A stretch of DNA of 64,000 bases from Tuctoria greenei (Eukaryota > Streptophyta > Magnoliopsida > Poales > Poaceae). Of this stretch, positions 22,181 to 33,792 are shown one piece after another. Position numbers and translations under genes: made by a program. The first letter of the stretch is position 1. Every line of letters begins with the position of its first letter. The notes under the pieces are model-generated. The model did not search any database, was not told the DNA's origin, and saw only the letters and a list, made by a program, of their open reading frames with translations. The stretch lies in contig JAYESD010000008.1 in NCBI GenBank assembly GCA_036927565.1, positions 22,648,100 to 22,712,099 of the forward strand, written 5' to 3'.

Positions 22181-23177
22181 GATGTTGCACATCTGATTGT
22201 TAGTTTTGTATTCTCTTCAAAATTATTCATGCTTTCAAAAACTTGCCTTCCTCAGTTTTCTATCAAATTATTTTCAATTATTGTCTTCTTGAATCATGGT
22301 CATTGTATGAATGTTTGTGTGCTTTACTGACCATATTCATTGAGAATATTTGTGAAAACTTAGTCCATATGGATCATTCCTTGCAAGTTTCTCAATCTAT
22401 AGGAGAATTTCTTGTCTAAGACCGGACTAGTCCACCCATAGAGCTGGACAAGCCTGACATCCTGGACATGTCCGGGCAGGCACAGACAAGTCCACAACGG
22501 ACTAGTTCAGCCGGTCACCGGACTTATCCAAACTTCTAGCTTAGTCCGGACCTGGTCTAGCAGTCGAACTTGTCTGGTATACCCAACGGACTAGTTCGAA
22601 CCTTTGGGGACTTAACCCCCCAGCGTTGGGCCCGACCCCTCTTATTCTCTCCCTCCAACTTCAATGTGCGCCCCTCTCCAAAACCGCCCCCATTGGCGAT
22701 TTTTGGTTCCATCCCTCAAAATCTTCGAGGAATCTGTGTGAAAGCTTCCCCGGTGTGTCGGGAAGGCAAATCCCGGACTACTCCGCCCTTCCATCCGCGG
22801 ATTTCTCCGATCTTTGCATCTCAAGGTGATTTTTTTACCTAACCCTAACTTTTTCGTTTTCGTTGATTCTAGGTTGTTTCTTTTGTGACTTAGAGTCTCC
22901 TTTGCTTATCTATCACCTTGTGATCCTTTCCATGTGATATTGCGCCTTGGTATCGAAATTTGTAGAAAAATTGCATAGTTAGGGTTTAACACTGGGTGGT
23001 CCATACTAGTCCGTACCTAGGACGGAGAAGTTCGTTCCTGATCGGACTAGTCTGGTTAGGGACTAGACAAGTCTAGCCTAACGTAGGGTTAACTCCTAAC
23101 TTAGTGAATTTTCTACACTTCTACCACAATATCTTGTTTGATCTCACCTCATAACCTTCTGTTATCCTTGTTTCAGC
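22181..23177 (+). other. Copia 1 spacer between pol and third ORF
   Basis: Non-coding. Variants of GGACTAGTCC recur at 22420-22610 and 22995-23060, the same motif that fills the LTR U3. A leader-like stretch precedes the third ORF, with a CTCTCC-rich segment near 22640. The same spacer occurs in Copia 2 at 58854-59687. Confidence 0.7.
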
Positions 23178-24925
23178 ATGTCTAAGTGGAACAACTCTCC
23201 TCTTTCTAACCCGGAAAGAGAGGCGGCCCATCAAGAATTCTATCGTCGGAAAGAAGCAGAGCAAGCGGCCATCGATGCGGAGCTCGCTCGCATGAGTGAA
23301 GCTCAGACCAAGAAGAAGCATGATCGAGATGCAGCCCAAGCTAAAGCAGCTGAAGAGCAAGCAAGCCAAAGAAAGAGGATAGTCACAGTGGGTGAGAAGC
23401 AAAAGGCCCATGCGACTATTAAGGGAAAAGCACCCATGGGAGAGAGCAGCCAAGCAAAGGGCAAGGGAAAGGAGCCCGCAAAGAAAATGTCACTCAGAAA
23501 GGCTCCTCCTAGGAAGAAAGCTCTTGCAGGGAGAGGTTTGGTCATTCGTGACCAACCCGTGGAGCCTCGTGGTCCTCCACAAGGACCCATTGGTCCATTG
23601 GTCATGACTCCTCCCATGCATGACCCAAACTGGCAACCACATCTTAGAAGCAATGTTTTTCAAGGAAAAGGAGCCGAGAAAGCAAAGAGGCTAAGATTGC
23701 AAGATCCATACAAGTATGAGAAGGCTATAGCAGATCCTCACTTTTGGTGTGATTTCCATTGCGATTATTATCGCCTAGTCTACCTATCCAAGAAGACTCC
23801 AGTGATAGATGCTAAATGGGTGGATTGGGCCTATATGGAAAAGAAGGATCATCAAGCTTTCAATGCAGTAATCCGAGTTGTTGAGCACCATGAACTCAAA
23901 GAGTTGCTTGAATTTAAGTACAACTGGAACATGGAGGTGGTGGCTCAATTCTACACCACATGTTACTTCTCCACCTTTGGAGATAGAAGAATCACTTGGT
24001 TGACCAATGGAGTTGAATACTACATTCTCTATGATGAGTTTGCTATAATTCTTGGGCTTGAGGAGTTCCTAAACAATGACTTGATCATTCACAATCTCAA
24101 GGCTCTAGATTTGGGGGAGATGAAGTTCATGTATGAGGTTGGTTTCTACAACCCCCTACAACCAAGATTATTCGCCCCTTCTTTGGTGTGCTCAATCGGA
24201 TAGTGAGAAAAACCCTAGCACCTAAGGATGAGGACGTAGGCATGATCCAAGGCAATTTGAGGCACTTTATGAAGTTGATAGTTGAAGATGAGAAGTTCAA
24301 TGTCTTTGACTATATCTACATTGACATCTTCAACATATCCCACACGCCCAACTGCTCGTGTGGATATGCTCCTCTTATCATGTGATTGATTGAGAAGGTC
24401 TCAGGCTTGAAATTTGTGAAGGACATTAAGCATAGAGCTCTCCATCCTCATATTCCTCCTCTTGCACTAAAGATCGGTGGAGCCTCGAGGAGAGGTAACT
24501 TTTTTGTGCCTTCTCCTCCTCCCGCTCCCGCCTCCTCCTCCTCCTCCTCCTCCTCCTCCTATGTCGACCTTGCTAGTGCCACTCTCAAGTTTCTCAAGTC
24601 AATCCTCACCTCGTGTCGAAAAGCAGAAGTGAATGCTCAAAAGATGGCAAAGAAGCAAGACAAGTACCTTTGGAGACTTTGTGAGAAGGCAGACATTCCT
24701 ATGTCACCGGAGGCCTCCGAGAATGAAGACATCACACCCTTTCCGAAGCTCTCAGAAGCAGAGGTTGCGCTCTTTGGTAGTGGGGGTGGTTCCTCTAGCG
24801 CCGCTCCTGCTGCTGAAGAGGTCCGTGATGATGATGAAGACGAAGACAACACTCAATATGATGATAACAAGGAGACAGAAAGCAACCAAAACCGTGAAAA
24901 GGCGAGCGAGAGCGATGATGAGTAG
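23178..24925 (+). pseudogene. Copia 1 third ORF (unknown role), broken
   Basis: Homologue of the third ORF of Copia 2. The N-terminal half is charged (K, E, A-rich, likely coiled coil). A conserved central domain starts near 23700 (DPHFWCDFHCDYYRLVY, WVDWAYM, FYTTCYFSTFGDRRITW, ILGLEEFL). A second part carries SHTPN and a Ser-rich linker encoded by a (CTC)n run at 24520-24558. The tail is acidic. There is a frameshift near 24190 and a TGA at 24383-24385. I see no signal peptide or membrane helix, so it does not look like an envelope protein. The central domain reminds me of a plant-transposon-associated domain, but I cannot name it with certainty. Confidence 0.7.
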
Positions 24926-24971
24926 ACTTAGGCTCTCTATCTTCTCCCTTATTCTTTTTCCTTTTTGGTGT

Positions 24972-27900
24972 TGTCACACCCGGTTTTATTAAGCATAAAA
25001 CCAGCTGCAAAATACATGTATGACAGGATCAGTTTCACCATACATGTACGACAAGTAGTGATAAACAGTTCTATATCGCATGCAAACAACATTTATACCT
25101 TTCGAAAGGGTTTTGAATAGCAACGGAAGAGGAAAAACTCTAGAGCAACCACAGGCAAATCGACTGACAGCAACGCGACCTTCTACACACTGTCTTCAAT
25201 CAAAACTGCCTTCGTTGAATCTTCTCTTCACTGAGCAGCATTTATAGAAACAAATACAACAAAGCAAGTGTGAGTAACATCCCGTGGTACTCAGCAGGTG
25301 TGGGAAATAAATGACATGAAGGCCAATCAAAAGAGAAAAGGCTGATAGTGGCTTAAGCACTAAGCATTAAATCTATCCTTAGCTTTCATTAGCAACCTAC
25401 ATCTAAGTGAATAATCTCAACCATAACAATAATAATAATGTAATAATATTATTCCCAACCATCATCTCAACCATCATCTCAACCATCATCTAATTATGAA
25501 TTCAGCACCAAGCCGCTCTTGTCCATGAGCACGGCTGTCATGACAGTTTTCCAATCTTTGCAGAGAATGTATCCTTTACCCACAAGTCGTGATTTCATCC
25601 TCTGTTGCCAGGTGGACTAAGTAAACCTCCATGTTGCCAGTGGCGGCCAACCACAATACACACTTCCATAAGTGTGTGGTCAAGAGATCACTACGAGGTC
25701 TTTACAAAGGATTATCCCGATGCGTACTAGCCCTCTGAGGTTTCACCCCTGTACAAAAGTGTGAGCCGCTACACCATGACTCAACACCCCAGTTGCCCCC
25801 TCTTGAGCCATGCGGATCTCAAGGCAGTACACCCTGAACCAATTCCCCGCACTATCCAATCACTAATACTACACCGGGAGAGGCCTAATTAATCGACCAA
25901 GCTGTCCCATACTCAGTCTTGTGGTGATACTATAAAGCTTAGTGGCTTCCTCCATAAACCGGTCCTTAGAATCCGGCAAGGTCCAAACCCCAATACCGGG
26001 TCTCGTGCATACTGCACCATACCATTCAAACCAACCCGCCAAATTCCTATCTACTACAATTCATTTTCCATAACTCAATAGATAATTATAAATCATAGGT
26101 GACATATATGATCAATTGTTCCCCCTCCCTCTATTATGCATGGCTAAGCGTAAATCAATACCCCAAGTACCACCCTTTCCATCCCGAGCCACAATGGATT
26201 ATATGGAACGGTAAATAGAATAGGATTCACATTAATTAAGCATGCAACTAACTATAATCCCTAAAATAGGCACAAGATGGTCAAGGGCACTTGCCTGTTT
26301 TTATATAACTGCTCAGTCTTCTTCATTGAACTCTTGATCTCCATATCTTCATGTCGCTTCTTGGTCGAGATATGCATGCGTATAAACTACCGTCAAAAGA
26401 GAAATAAAAACAATCAAGAACGATACATCATACAAGCAATACAATTATTATCATTGGAGATGTTACAATAATGATTTAGATCGGATTGATGAGTGATTTG
26501 TTATGTTATAATAAAGCATATATTTTAAGCTATGTAATTATACTAATTGTTCATTATATAAAATGATTACATGATGCAAACTTGGCTTTATAAGAAAACT
26601 AGATAAGTTCTATGTGTTTATAGTATTTTCATATTTATTCTATGTCCAAAACATAATTTGGTGGGTTTTCCTACCAAAAATATATTTAATTATAGTTAAA
26701 TACTATTTCATTTTAAAATAATGTTCACAATAATTTTATATCATTTTTAATATTTATTCCTATGCTCAAAATAATTTTATATTAATAAAAGCATTTTGAT
26801 GTATATTTTCTACATAGATTATTGACTCGAATGAATTATTCATATTTAAATGGGATTACAATATAAATCTCTAAACATGTTTTATTTAATTTGTTTTAAT
26901 ATATATTTTTATACAATTAATATTATTTGCAAGGGTTTTCTGATGTTAAATTACAATTTTATATGCTATTATAGAAATTATTATATTGATTGTGCACTAT
27001 AGTGATTAATACAGGTTATTGTAGGGGTCAAAATGACATTCTTATAATATACAGGGATTCCATAATAAAGGTCACTTAATTATAGTATCATATATGTCAA
27101 AACAGTGAACTGCAAGGGCTTAGATGCTGATTTATAGTCGGAACCATGATTATAATAAAGTCTAGGGTTGATTTTATAAAATTAGGGGCCTTTGCGCAAT
27201 TCTGCATAAAAGAACAGGTGGCTACGTGCAAATAGGTGAAGGGGTATAGAACAGGCTAATGTGGACCATGAGATTCTATTTACATGGCCTCGATTTTATG
27301 TAGTGGATTTGTACACGTGGCTCAGTGAGAAGCGTCGAATTTTATTTGGATGGCTCAAATTTTATTTTAACGAAAGGATACGCTACTTCTAATCTAAGCT
27401 GTTGTCGGATGATCCAATGGCTAGGGATGCAAGAAGTATTGTGCTTCTTCTTCCCAGGACTGGACGGCAGCGCCGCCACGGCAGCGACGGGGAGCTTGAC
27501 GGAGAGCTCGACTACGAGGCTAATCCTCGACGACATCTACGAAAAACAAAGGAGTAGGGTGTGATTAACTCACCTATGGCGTTTTGGGGTCTGGGAAGGC
27601 GTGGGGAGGGGTCGGCGACGATGTGGGACAACGAACCTCGTCGAGCTCTGTCGGGATGGCGAATCGGCGGCGATTCTTCGTGTTCTTCTTGCCCGAAACC
27701 TCCCCTGCAGCACGACACATCAGCTGGGATGGTTTGCGCAAGGAATAACAAGCGAGAGCGGCGGGACGACGGTGAGCGCGTTGGGAACTCACCGAAAATC
27801 CACGAGATATGGACTGTAGACCAGGAATCACCACAGGGACGCCGAAAAGCTTGTCGGAGTCTCTGTGCATCCAAGGATTGCGTTATCATGGCGAAACAGC

Positions 27901-28523
27901 GATAAGCGCGGCCGAATCACATGGCCGCGGAGCTTACCGAGAGGCAATGGTGGCGGCAGTGATTTGCTCGGATTTTGGCAAGTTCCTGGGAGTGGGGAAA
28001 ATTCTAGGAGGCGTGGTGAGAAGTTTATAGATGGCTGGAGTCTTCTCCATGGAAAGTCATCGCGAATCCGTGATCTTCGGCATTCAGTTGCGGGGCGTGG
28101 CTGGAATCTCGCTCGTGGGCATGGTGCAGGTTGGGGCAGGAGATCCTGACGCATGGACCCAACTGGCAGAGGGAGAGAGGCAAGAAGGAGCCTGTACGCT
28201 AGCAGGCCGCAACTCAACGGAAACACAGAAGGCTTAGACGTGCAGCTGGTTTTTGACCTAAGCTAGAGTTTTATTTTATTCTTTTGTTTTCTGATTCAGT
28301 TTGCACAAGTTCAGTTGAACTTCTATTGTGTTTCCAAAATTTAAAATATCCCACTCAATTGCATAAGCAGCATAACAAGATGCACACCAAATTTTATTTC
28401 ATTCTTCCTGCTCACATTTTTTTATTTCATCCATTTATTATTATTATTAATATTGTTACAGATATTACTTATTTAGATCTAAACATTTACTTTATTTCAA
28501 CTTTATAAAATCTGGGTGTTACA
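24972..28523 (-). repeat. 3' LTR of long-LTR element
   Basis: Starts TGTCACACCCGG and ends GGGTGTTACA on the plus strand. The minus-strand TATA box is at 28024-28029. Small ORFs at 27325-28237 lie in the GC-rich transcribed leader; they recur in the other LTR with several amino-acid changes and no recognisable domain, so I do not call them genes. Confidence 0.92.
28024..28029 (-). promoter_or_regulatory. TATA box of long LTR, left copy
   Basis: TTTATA reads TATAAA on the minus strand (CTATAAACTTC), followed in that direction by a GC-rich leader. Confidence 0.5.
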
Positions 28524-28654
28524 AGTCTACCCCTCTTAAACGGAATCTCGTCCCAAGATTCTGGGTTGAGTAAAGAATTGGATTAGGTTTTTACTTATCG
28601 ACAAATTATTATTATTATCATTTTGACAATAATTTAACTCTCTCCTTTCTTCTT

Positions 28655-28709
28655 TCTTCTTCTTCTTCTTCTTCTTCTTCTTCTTCTTCTTCTTCTTCTT
28701 CTTCTTCTT
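28655..28709. repeat. (TTC)n microsatellite
   Basis: About 18 TTC units inside the internal region of the long-LTR element. Confidence 0.95.
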
Positions 28710-29153
28710 GTTTTTTATATTATTTCTTCTTTCTTATTTATTCTTCTTCTTCTTATTGGCGCCCGCCTAGGCCTAGCGACAGTCGACAATATTCACGTCT
28801 GCGGGCGATCGCATCGCATCGCATCGATCGAGTGGATAGACGGCTCGGAACTTTTATCTCGTCAGCGCGCGCGCCTCGTCGGTCAGACCTACTACAGTAC
28901 TTACTTAGGTACTACAGTAGAAGAAAGAAACGAGAACAGAATGGGCCGACTCTACTCCTAGAGAACGCGCGCGTCGGCTAGTAAATATTTAACAGAGTTA
29001 TACGAGGTGTGATTGAGTTTTCTTCGTCATGCATTAATTCTATTTAAATTCAAACATATTTTCTACAAATTGAAATTTTTATTTTTTTCAAATAAATGAT
29101 TACCATAGAATATGTCCATTAGTAAAATTTTAAAATATGAGCACACAATCACA

Positions 29154-29184
29154 CTTATTATTATTATTATTATTATTATTATTT
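29154..29184. repeat. (ATT)n microsatellite
   Basis: About ten ATT units in the same internal region. Confidence 0.9.
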
Positions 29185-29740
29185 TATGTTCTTTAATTAC
29201 TATTCTTATTATATTTTATTATTTTTGAATTTGGCCGAATTTCCATTGTGGTTTAAATTTTAAAGTCTTTCATTTAAAATGCATTGTCATGATGAATACA
29301 TTAATACTATTTATTATTGTTATTATTATTTTTTCTTTTGGTAAATATGAGGGTTACAATTCCACTCATCTTACATGGAATCTCGCCTTCGAGATTCAGG
29401 TGGGTTGTACAAAGGAGAGATAGTATGATTCACTAGCGGTCGGCTACCCCCCTTAAACATACAAAAGTTACTTTTTTTGTTGTTATCATTAATCTAATGC
29501 AATACATTAAGCAACGTGTTCTAATTCGTTGTGAGAAAGGTATGGGCTTCACTTGCTAACCAAAGGGGACCTACGCAAGTGATGTGTACTAATCTTTAAG
29601 AGTCTTCTTTTGTGTTGTCTTCATACGTTGGTCTTCAGGCTCCTATCGGTTGACTAGAATATCCTTCTTCATAAAAGATGTCAAAGTAAAGTCTAAGAGG
29701 TCCATTCTAACTAAGGCCGCGTGCCTGGAGTCGATATATA

Positions 29741-29754
29741 GCTCTGATATCACT
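29741..29754 (-). promoter_or_regulatory. Primer-binding site of long-LTR element
   Basis: GCTCTGATATCACT on the plus strand; the minus strand reads AGTGATATCAGAGC, one base different from the initiator-Met-type TGGTATCAGAGC, two bases from the LTR end. It fixes the element's orientation as minus. Confidence 0.8.
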
Positions 29755-29755
29755 T

Positions 29756-32700
29756 TGTCACACCCGGTTTTATTAAGCATAAAACCAGCTGCAAAATACA
29801 TGTATGTTAGGATCAGTTTCACCATACATGTACGACAAGTAGTGATAAACAGTTCTATATCGCATGCAAACAACATTTATACCTTTCGAAAGGGTTTTGA
29901 ATAGCAGCGGGAGAGGAAAAACTCTAGAGCAACCACAGGCAAATTGACTGGCAGCAACGCGACCTTCTACACACCGTCTTCAATAGAAACTTGCCTTTGT
30001 CGAATCTTCTCTTCACTGAGCAGCATTTATAGAAAAAAATACAACAAATAAAGTGTGAGTACCATCTCGTGGTACTCAACAAGTGTGGGAAATAAATGAC
30101 ATGAAGGCCAATCAAAAGAGAAAAGGCTGATAGTGGCTTAAGCACTAAGCATTAAATTTATCCTTAGCTTTCATTAGCAACATACATCTAAGTGAATAAT
30201 CCCAACCATAACAATAATAATAATGTAATAATGCCAATATCATTCCCAACCATCATCTCAACCATCATCTAATTATGAATTTAGCACCAAGCCGCTCTTG
30301 TCCGTGAGCACGGCTGTCATGACAGTTTTCCAATCTCTGCAGAGAATGTATCCTTTACCCACAAGTCGTGATTTCATCCTCTGTTGCCAGGTGGACTAAG
30401 TAAACCTCCCTGTTACCAGTGGCGGCCAACCACAATACACACTTCTGTAGGTGTGTGGCCAAAAGATCACTACGAGGTCTTTACAAAGGATTCTCCCGAC
30501 GTGTACTAGCCCTTTAAGGTTTCACCCCTGTACAAAAGTGTGAGCCGCTACACCACGACTCAACACACGAGTTGCCCCCTCTTGAGCCATGCGGATCCCA
30601 AGGCAGTACACCCTGAACCAATTCACCGCACTATCCAATCACTAATACTACGCCGGGAGAGGCCTAATTAATCGACCAAGCTGCCCCATACTCAGTCTTG
30701 TGGTGATACTATAAAGCCTAGTGGCTTCCTCCATAAACCGGTCATTAGAATCTGGCAAGGTCCAAACCCCAATCTTGGGTCTCGTGCGTACTGCACTATA
30801 CCATTCAGACCAACCCGCCAGATTCCTATCTACTACAATTCATTTTTTATAACAAAATAGATAATTATAAATCATAGGTGACATATATGATCAATTGTTC
30901 CCCCCATTTATTATGCATGGCTAAGCGTAAATCAATACCCCAAGTACCACCCTTTCCATCCCGAGCGACAAGGGATTATATGGAATGGTAAATAGAATAA
31001 GATTCACATTAATTAAGCATGCAACTAACTATAATCCCTAAAATAGGCACAAGATGGTCAAGGGCACTTGCCTATTTTTATATAACTGCTCAGTCTTCTT
31101 CATTGAACTCTTGATCTACATATCTTCATGTCGCTTCTTGGTCGAGATGTGCATGCGTATAAACTACCGTCAAAAGAGAAATAAAAACAATCAAGAACGA
31201 TACATCATACAAGCAATACAATTATTATCATTGGAGATGTTACGATAATGATTTAGATCGGATTGATGAGTGATTTGTTATGTTATAATAAAGCATATAT
31301 TTTAAGCTATGTAATTATACTAATTGTTCATTATATAAAATGATTACATGATGCAAACTTGGCTTTATAAGAAAACTAGATAAGTTCTATGTGTTTATAG
31401 TATTTTTCATATTTATTCTATGTCCAAAACATAATTTGGTGGGTTTTCCTACCAAAAATATATTTAATTATAGTTAAATACTATTTCATTTTAAAATAAT
31501 GTTCACAATAATTTTTATATCATTTTTAATATTTATTCCTATGCTCAAAATAATTCTATATTAATAAATGCATTTTTATGTATATTTTCTACATAGATTA
31601 TTGACTCGAATGAATTATTCATATTTAAATGGGATTACAATATAAATCTCTAAACATGTTTTATTTAATTTATTATAATATATATTTTTATACAATTAAT
31701 ATTATTTGCAAGGGTTTTCTGATGTTAAATTACAATTTTATATGCTATTATAGAAATTATTGTATTGATTGTGCACTATAGTGATTAATACAGGTTATTG
31801 TAGGGGTCAAAATGACATTCTTATAATATACAGGGATTCCATAATAAATGTCACTTAATTACAGTGTCATATATGTTAAAACAGTGAACTGCAAGGGCTT
31901 AGATGCTGATTTATAGTCGGAACCATGATTATAATAAAGTCTAGGATTGATTTTATAAAATCAGGGGCCTTTGCGCAATTCTGCATAAAAGAACAGGGGG
32001 CTACGTGCAAATAGGTGAAGGGGTATAGAACAGGCTAATGTGGACCATGGGATTCTATTTACATGGCCTCGATTTTATGTAGTGGATCTGTACACGTGGC
32101 TCAGTGAGAAGCGTCGAATTTTATTTGGATGGCTCAGATTTTATTTTAATGAAAGGATACGCTACTTCTAATCTAAGCTGTTGCCGGATGATCCAATGGC
32201 TAGGGATGCAAGAAGTATTGTGCTTCTTCTTCTCAGGACTGGACGGCAGCGCCGCCACGGCTGCGGCGGGGGGCTTGACGGAGAGCTCGACTACGAGGCT
32301 AATCCTCGACGACGTCTACGAAAAACAAAGGAGTAGGGTGTGATTAACTCACCTATGGCGTTTTGGGGTCTGGGAAGGCGCGGGGAGGGGTCGGCGACGA
32401 TGTGGGCCAACGAACCTCGTCGAGCTCTGTCGGGATGGCGAATCGGCGGTGATTCTTTGTGTTCTTCTTGCCCGAAACCTCCCCTGCAGCACGACGCATC
32501 AGCCGGGATGGTTTGCGCAAGGAATAACAAGCGAGAGCGGCGGGACGACGGTGAGCGTGTTGGGAACTCACCAAAAATCGACGGGATATGGACTGTCGGC
32601 CAGGAATCACCACGGGGACGCCGAAAAGCTTGTCGGCGTCTCTGTGCATCCAAGGGTTGCGTTATCACGGCAAAACGGCGATAAGCGCGGCCAAATCACA

Positions 32701-33301
32701 TGGTTGCGGAGCTTACCGAGAGGCAATGGTGGCGGTAGTGATTTGCTCGGATTTTGGCAAGTTCCTGGGAGTGGGGAAAATTCTAGGAGGCGTGCCGAGA
32801 AGTTTATAGATGGTCGGAGTCTTCTCCATGGAAAGTCATCGCGAATCCGTGATCTTCGGCGTTCAGTTGCAGGGCGTGGCTGGAATCTCGCTCGTGGGCA
32901 TGGTGCAGGTTGGGGCAGGAGATCCTGACGCGTGGACCCAACTGGCAGAGGGAGAGAGGCAAAAAGGAGCATGTACGCTAGCAGGCCGCAACTCAACGGA
33001 AACACAGAAGGCTTAGACGTGCAGCTGGGTTTTGACCTAAGCTAGAGTTTTATTTTATTCTTTTGTTTTCTGATTCAGTTTGCACAAGCTCAGTTGAACT
33101 TCTATTGTGTTTCCAAAATTTAAAATATCCCACTCAATTGCATAAGCAGCATAACAAGATGCGCACCAAATTTTATTTCATTCTTCCTGCTCACATTTTT
33201 TATTTCATCCATTTATTATTATTAATAATATTGTTACAGATATTACTTATTTAGATCTAAACATTTACTTTATTTCAACTTTACAAAATCTGGGTGTTAC
33301 A
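29756..33301 (-). repeat. 5' LTR of long-LTR element
   Basis: Second copy of the 3.55-kb LTR with its TATA box at 32803-32808 (minus strand). Confidence 0.92.
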
Positions 33302-33306
33302 GGTGT

Positions 33307-33792
33307 CTTGATGCCAAAGGGGGGGAGATTGAGGGGAAGTATTAGATCCATGGACTATGCTATGTTATTTTGAAAATCAGGATTGTAATGTTAACTTTTG
33401 CTACTCGTTCTTATTTGGTTTGTAATGACATTATCACTATGCTATATTTCTCTATGTTATGTGTATCTTATTGTCTATTTTGTCATGTTGATTCTATTAA
33501 ATATCATTCTAGTCAAATATGTGTGATGATGCTAAATTAAAATTTGAGATGCATGCTTCAGTCCACTTTTCACATCTCAACACTTGCATCACACGTGGGC
33601 ACCCCACCATAACACACAAATGTATAAGTCTTCTATAGACTTCATTCTTGCGCATTAAACTTATTGCAAATCTTCCATGCACACATTTAGGGGGAGCTCC
33701 TTATACACGTGTGTGTTATGAAAATCAACTCAATTATATCTTTTATCAAAAACCTCAATGTGTTGTCATCAAATCACCAAAAAAGGGGGGAT
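33307..33792 (+). other. Copia 1 3' untranslated region and polypurine tract
   Basis: Resumes Copia 1 after the long-LTR insertion: CTTGATGCCAAAGGGGGGG, parallel to CTTGATGCCAAAGGGGGAG at 61591 in Copia 2. It ends in AAAAAAGGGGGGAT at 33779-33792, directly before the 3' LTR. Confidence 0.85.

Larger units (their letters stand above)
28524..29755 (-). other. Internal region of long-LTR element, non-coding
   Basis: 1232 bp with no ORF. It contains a TTC repeat (28655-28709), a GC-rich island at about 28755-28980, and an ATT repeat (29154-29184). A perfect stem-loop GAATCTCG/CGAGATTC lies at 29378-29397, and a second polypurine-like sequence is at 29446-29460 (CTACCCCCCTTAAAC). The same architecture is present in the 8319-11880 element. 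Confidence 0.8.
24972..33301 (-). mobile_element. Long-LTR non-autonomous retrotransposon (LARD-like)
   Basis: LTRs 24972-28523 (3552 bp) and 29756-33301 (3546 bp) flank only 1232 bp. A perfect 5-bp duplication GGTGT lies at 24967-24971 and 33302-33306. On the minus strand the LTR reads TGTAACACCC...GGGTGTGACA. A primer site AGTGATATCAGAGC (29741-29754) follows the right LTR and a polypurine-like AAGAGGGGTAGACT precedes the left LTR. No gag, protease, RT or integrase is encoded. The long LTRs, primer site and GAATCTCG stem-loop before the polypurine tract resemble Tekay/Del chromoviruses, so it probably depends on one in trans (inference). LTR divergence by eye is about 3-5%. Confidence 0.9.

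Noticed and set aside
23178..24925. Envelope-like gene in Copia 1
   Set aside because: No signal peptide, fusion peptide or transmembrane helix; the protein is charged and acidic-tailed.
27325..28237. Small ORFs in the long LTR, repeated at 32104-33016
   Set aside because: They lie in the transcribed leader of the LTR, overlap in several frames, and show no family motif or codon-level conservation by eye.
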